From the NCBI GenBank assembly GCA_002282015.1, contig NCIJ01000008.1:23289-87288 (forward strand): DNA of 64,000 bases, read 5' to 3'. The notes below the pieces were generated by a model. That model made no database searches and was not told the DNA's origin. It worked only from the letters and a program-made list of their open reading frames with translations. Made by a program: the position numbers and the translations under genes. Shown one piece after another: positions 62,509-64,000 of this stretch. Within the stretch, counting starts at the first letter, position 1; the number at the start of each line of letters is the position of its first letter. The stretch comes from Sulfuricurvum sp. 17-40-25. GTDB lineage: Bacteria; Campylobacterota; Campylobacteria; Campylobacterales; Sulfurimonadaceae.

Positions 62509-63127
62509 TACGATATCCTATCCCGCGAATGTTGATGATATCCCAGTGCGTTGTTTGCTTGAGCTTATTAATAGCAACTCTAAGTGCAGTATCACTTGGG
62601 TGTTCCATGAGATCAAAGAGACTTTCTTTGGTGAGGGTCCGTCCAATGTTGGTGATAAAAAGACGCAAAAGTGGCAGTTGAACATCCCCTAGGGTGATGA
62701 GTTTTCCGTCTTTGGTGACATCATTGGTTTTAGGATCATAAGTTATGGTAGCGTAGTGGAGGCTCTGGCTTCGTTTGGCCAATTTGGCGCCAACACGTAC
62801 GAGCAGTTCTTCAGGGAAAAAAGGTTTTTTGAGGTAATCGTCTGCTCCTAATGAAAAGCCCTTAGTAATAGAGGAAATATCGCTCAAAGCACTGATAAAA
62901 ATAGTCGGTGTTTCATCATCGGCATTGCGTAATTGTTCTAAAAGTTCAAATCCACTTATCTCAGGGACGTTCACATCAAACAAATAGAGATCGTATGTAT
63001 GGTCAAAAGAGAGTTGGGCAGCGTCATCACCACTCCGGGCCCAGTCAACTTCGTAATGGGCTTCACGCAGCATCTCTTCAATACTTTCACCCAAAACAAA
63101 ATCATCTTCGAGTAGCAGTATGCGCAC
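62495..63127 (-). CDS. OmpR-family response regulator
   Basis: 210 aa from a GTG at 63127, which follows CAGGAGAACAT; the longer frame adds 20 residues without a normal receiver start. Receiver: RILLLEDDFVLGES, LYLFDVNVPEISG with Asp near 51, KPFFPEEL. The winged-helix domain ends RGIGYRIEAR. Candidate regulator of both small paralogues, whose promoters carry 11-bp direct repeats. Confidence 0.92.
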   Translation of the reverse strand: MRILLLEDDFVLGESIEEMLREAHYEVDWARSGDDAAQLSFDHTYDLYLFDVNVPEISGFELLEQLRNADDETPTIFISALSDISSITKGFSLGADDYLKKPFFPEELLVRVGAKLAKRSQSLHYATITYDPKTNDVTKDGKLITLGDVQLPLLRLFITNIGRTLTKESLFDLMEHPSDTALRVAINKLKQTTHWDIINIRGIGYRIEAR

Positions 63128-63227
63128 ATGTTCTCCTGATATAGAGGTATGACCACTGGTTATAGTTCTATATAGAAGTATAGCCACTGATCTTTATTGG
63201 GGCAAGGGGATATACCCCTCTATTAAA

Positions 63228-63533
63228 TTATCTTCCCCCTCGACGTTGCATACCTCCACCTGAACCGCCACCTTGTCCTCCACCATGTCGCATTTGTGAG
63301 CCTGATCCATCTTGTGGTCCTGATTTACTTTGTTTCATGCTGGTTTGCATACTTTGGCGTTCTTCTTGTGTCATTGCTTGTGTTCTGGTTTTCATTTCGT
63401 TTTGAAAAGCGGCACGATCTTCTATCGGTACATTCCCTCTCATGGCTTGCATTTCTGTCATCGTCATTGCACTGTAATCAGCGGCAAAAGTGGTAATACT
63501 CAAAAGAGCAACTAAGGTTAATGTTTTTGTCAT
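63228..63533 (-). CDS. Small exported Met/Gln/Gly-rich protein, paralogue B
   Basis: 101 aa from the ATG at 63533 (AAGGACATACC upstream; earlier starts lack a signal peptide at the N-terminus). Signal peptide TKTLTLVALLSITTFA, helical core MTEMQAMRGNVPIEDRAAF and TRTQAMTQEERQSMQ, and a Gly/His/Arg tail (MRHGGGQGGGSGGG). It matches paralogue A in the core. The His/Gly tail suggests metal contact; this is speculative. Confidence 0.8.
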   Translation of the reverse strand: MTKTLTLVALLSITTFAADYSAMTMTEMQAMRGNVPIEDRAAFQNEMKTRTQAMTQEERQSMQTSMKQSKSGPQDGSGSQMRHGGGQGGGSGGGMQRRGGR

Positions 63534-63560
63534 GGTATGTCCTTGTGATTTGATAGTGTC

Positions 63561-63593
63561 ATTGTCACGAAAAAACATTAGCGTAGTGTTAGT
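63561..63593 (-). promoter_or_regulatory. Response-regulator box and -10, paralogue B
   Basis: On the minus strand: ACTAACACTACGCTAAT (63593-63577), 10 bp, then GACAAT (63566-63561), 28 bp before the ATG. The layout matches that at 61442-61474. Confidence 0.75.
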
Positions 63594-63609
63594 AGTGAAA
63601 GAAGAAAAT

Positions 63610-63879
63610 TTACTGCTGATTATCTTCATCATTCAATGGTTTGAGAAGCGTTTGCATCTTTTTGTGTACTTGAGTCTTGATCAATTCATCAATACGTGGA
63701 TTAAAGGTTGAGTTGCTTTGCGGTGCAGCTGATTTTGGATTGGAAGACAGGGGTATCCATTTGGATTGATTGTCTTTACTGATGTTGGGAACAGCCATTT
63801 GAAGAGGGGTTTGCTCTTGAAACGGCTCTATCGCATGAGAACTTAGAACAATGAAGAACAATCCAAGGAATTTAGGCAA
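63610..63879 (-). CDS. Small exported protein of unknown function
   Basis: 89 aa, start TTG overlapping the stop of the antiporter gene (63872-63874). Residues 1-16 look like a signal peptide (PKFLGLFFIVLSSHA); the rest is Ser/Pro/Gln-rich with a C-terminal helix. No family recognised. Coupled to the upstream antiporter. Confidence 0.55.
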   Translation of the reverse strand: MPKFLGLFFIVLSSHAIEPFQEQTPLQMAVPNISKDNQSKWIPLSSNPKSAAPQSNSTFNPRIDELIKTQVHKKMQTLLKPLNDEDNQQ

Positions 63880-64000
63880 TTAGAAATCCGACACCAATAA
63901 ACAATAGCAAAGCAATAGTAGCTGAGATCAGCGCATACGGGAGCTGAGTGGTAATATGTTCTTGGACACTGCAACCGCTTGCCATGGATGAAATGATGGT
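63872..64000 (-). CDS. nhaC: NhaC-type Na+/H+ antiporter, C-terminal fragment
   Basis: The last 42 codons are in the window: TIISSMASGCSVQEHITTQ, then a hydrophobic helix ending FIGVGFLIA. The STI-SS-ASGC---EH--TQ-PYA pattern is that of NhaC-family sodium/proton antiporters near the C-terminus. The rest lies to the right of the window. Only a short piece is seen, so the family call is moderate. Confidence 0.6.
   Translation of the reverse strand, partial: TIISSMASGCSVQEHITTQLPYALISATIALLLFIGVGFLIA

Noticed and set aside
1..64000. tRNA, rRNA and CRISPR arrays
   Set aside because: No cloverleaf-like segment with CCA end, rRNA motif or regularly spaced repeat was seen by eye in the intergenic gaps; a tRNA scan was not possible.

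Overview
The window looks like chromosome of a Campylobacterota (former Epsilonproteobacteria), most likely a free-living sulfur-oxidising relative of Sulfuricurvum or Sulfurimonas. Evidence is the gene orders ftsI-fliE-flgC-flgB / ftsW-murG and alaS...maf...PBP1A, a Thermus-type isocitrate dehydrogenase with a C-terminal extension as found in reductive-TCA autotrophs, an SbtA/SbtB bicarbonate-uptake pair, ArsSR-like two-component genes and the Helicobacter/Campylobacter form of the sigma-54 promoter. The genus is an inference. No rRNA, tRNA, CRISPR array, transposase or prophage gene was seen.

Layout. 1-20.4 kb is dense core genome: prfB (partial), panC, a lipoprotein, the flagellar rod operon flgB-flgC-fliE with division PBP ftsI behind a sigma-54 promoter, ftsW-murG, leuA, alaS, an overlapping operon (CopD-like membrane protein, maf, bioF-like, lone ABC ATPase, PBP1A, DUF808), a four-TM protein, a DedA protein and uvrB. 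20.4-24.1 kb is an inserted segment: a stress/redox operon (MarR, pirin, YceI, CDGSH protein, broken LigB-type dioxygenase) lying between intact uvrB and a second, truncated copy of the uvrB 5' end that differs only at synonymous sites. 24.1-29.9 kb has a TonB receptor, Cys-rich small proteins, an ArsSR-like pair with a 201-aa protein, and an outer-membrane-protein remnant. 29.9-32.9 kb is a FecR / OmpA / CHASE2-HD-GYP operon. 33-42.7 kb is metabolic (putA, GNAT-nitrilase fusion, AEC transporter, purE-purK, bioA). 42.75-43.9 kb is a GC-rich foreign patch (truncated tsaC plus DUF6671). 43.9-49.4 kb holds SulP, icd, an AraC regulator and sbtB-sbtA. 49.6-56.6 kb is accessory: a thioredoxin-fold operon opposite a tandem-domain MerR regulator, a GGDEF-EAL protein, MscL with a zinc-ribbon tail, small coiled-coil proteins and cytochrome c553. 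56.65-64 kb is a long minus-strand run with two two-component systems, two outer-membrane proteins, two paralogous small exported proteins, an ADP-ribosylglycohydrolase and the end of an NhaC-type antiporter.

The parts most worth following up are (i) the uvrB 5' duplication bracketing the MarR-controlled cassette, (ii) a 17-bp direct-repeat box at identical spacing from the -10 of both small paralogues near the 61-63 kb two-component system, with two further two-component + outer-membrane-protein loci of similar design, (iii) the FecR-OmpA-CHASE2-HD-GYP operon, (iv) the MerR-type protein with two HTH units and its perfect palindrome, and (v) SulP, icd and sbtAB within 5.5 kb.

The longest stretches without an intact gene are 20,320-20,600 (uvrB promoter and a 16-bp repeat), 29,268-29,945 (regulatory repeats and a pseudogene), 36,584-36,811 (nothing recognised apart from a terminator) and 45,241-45,485 (two strong stem-loops).
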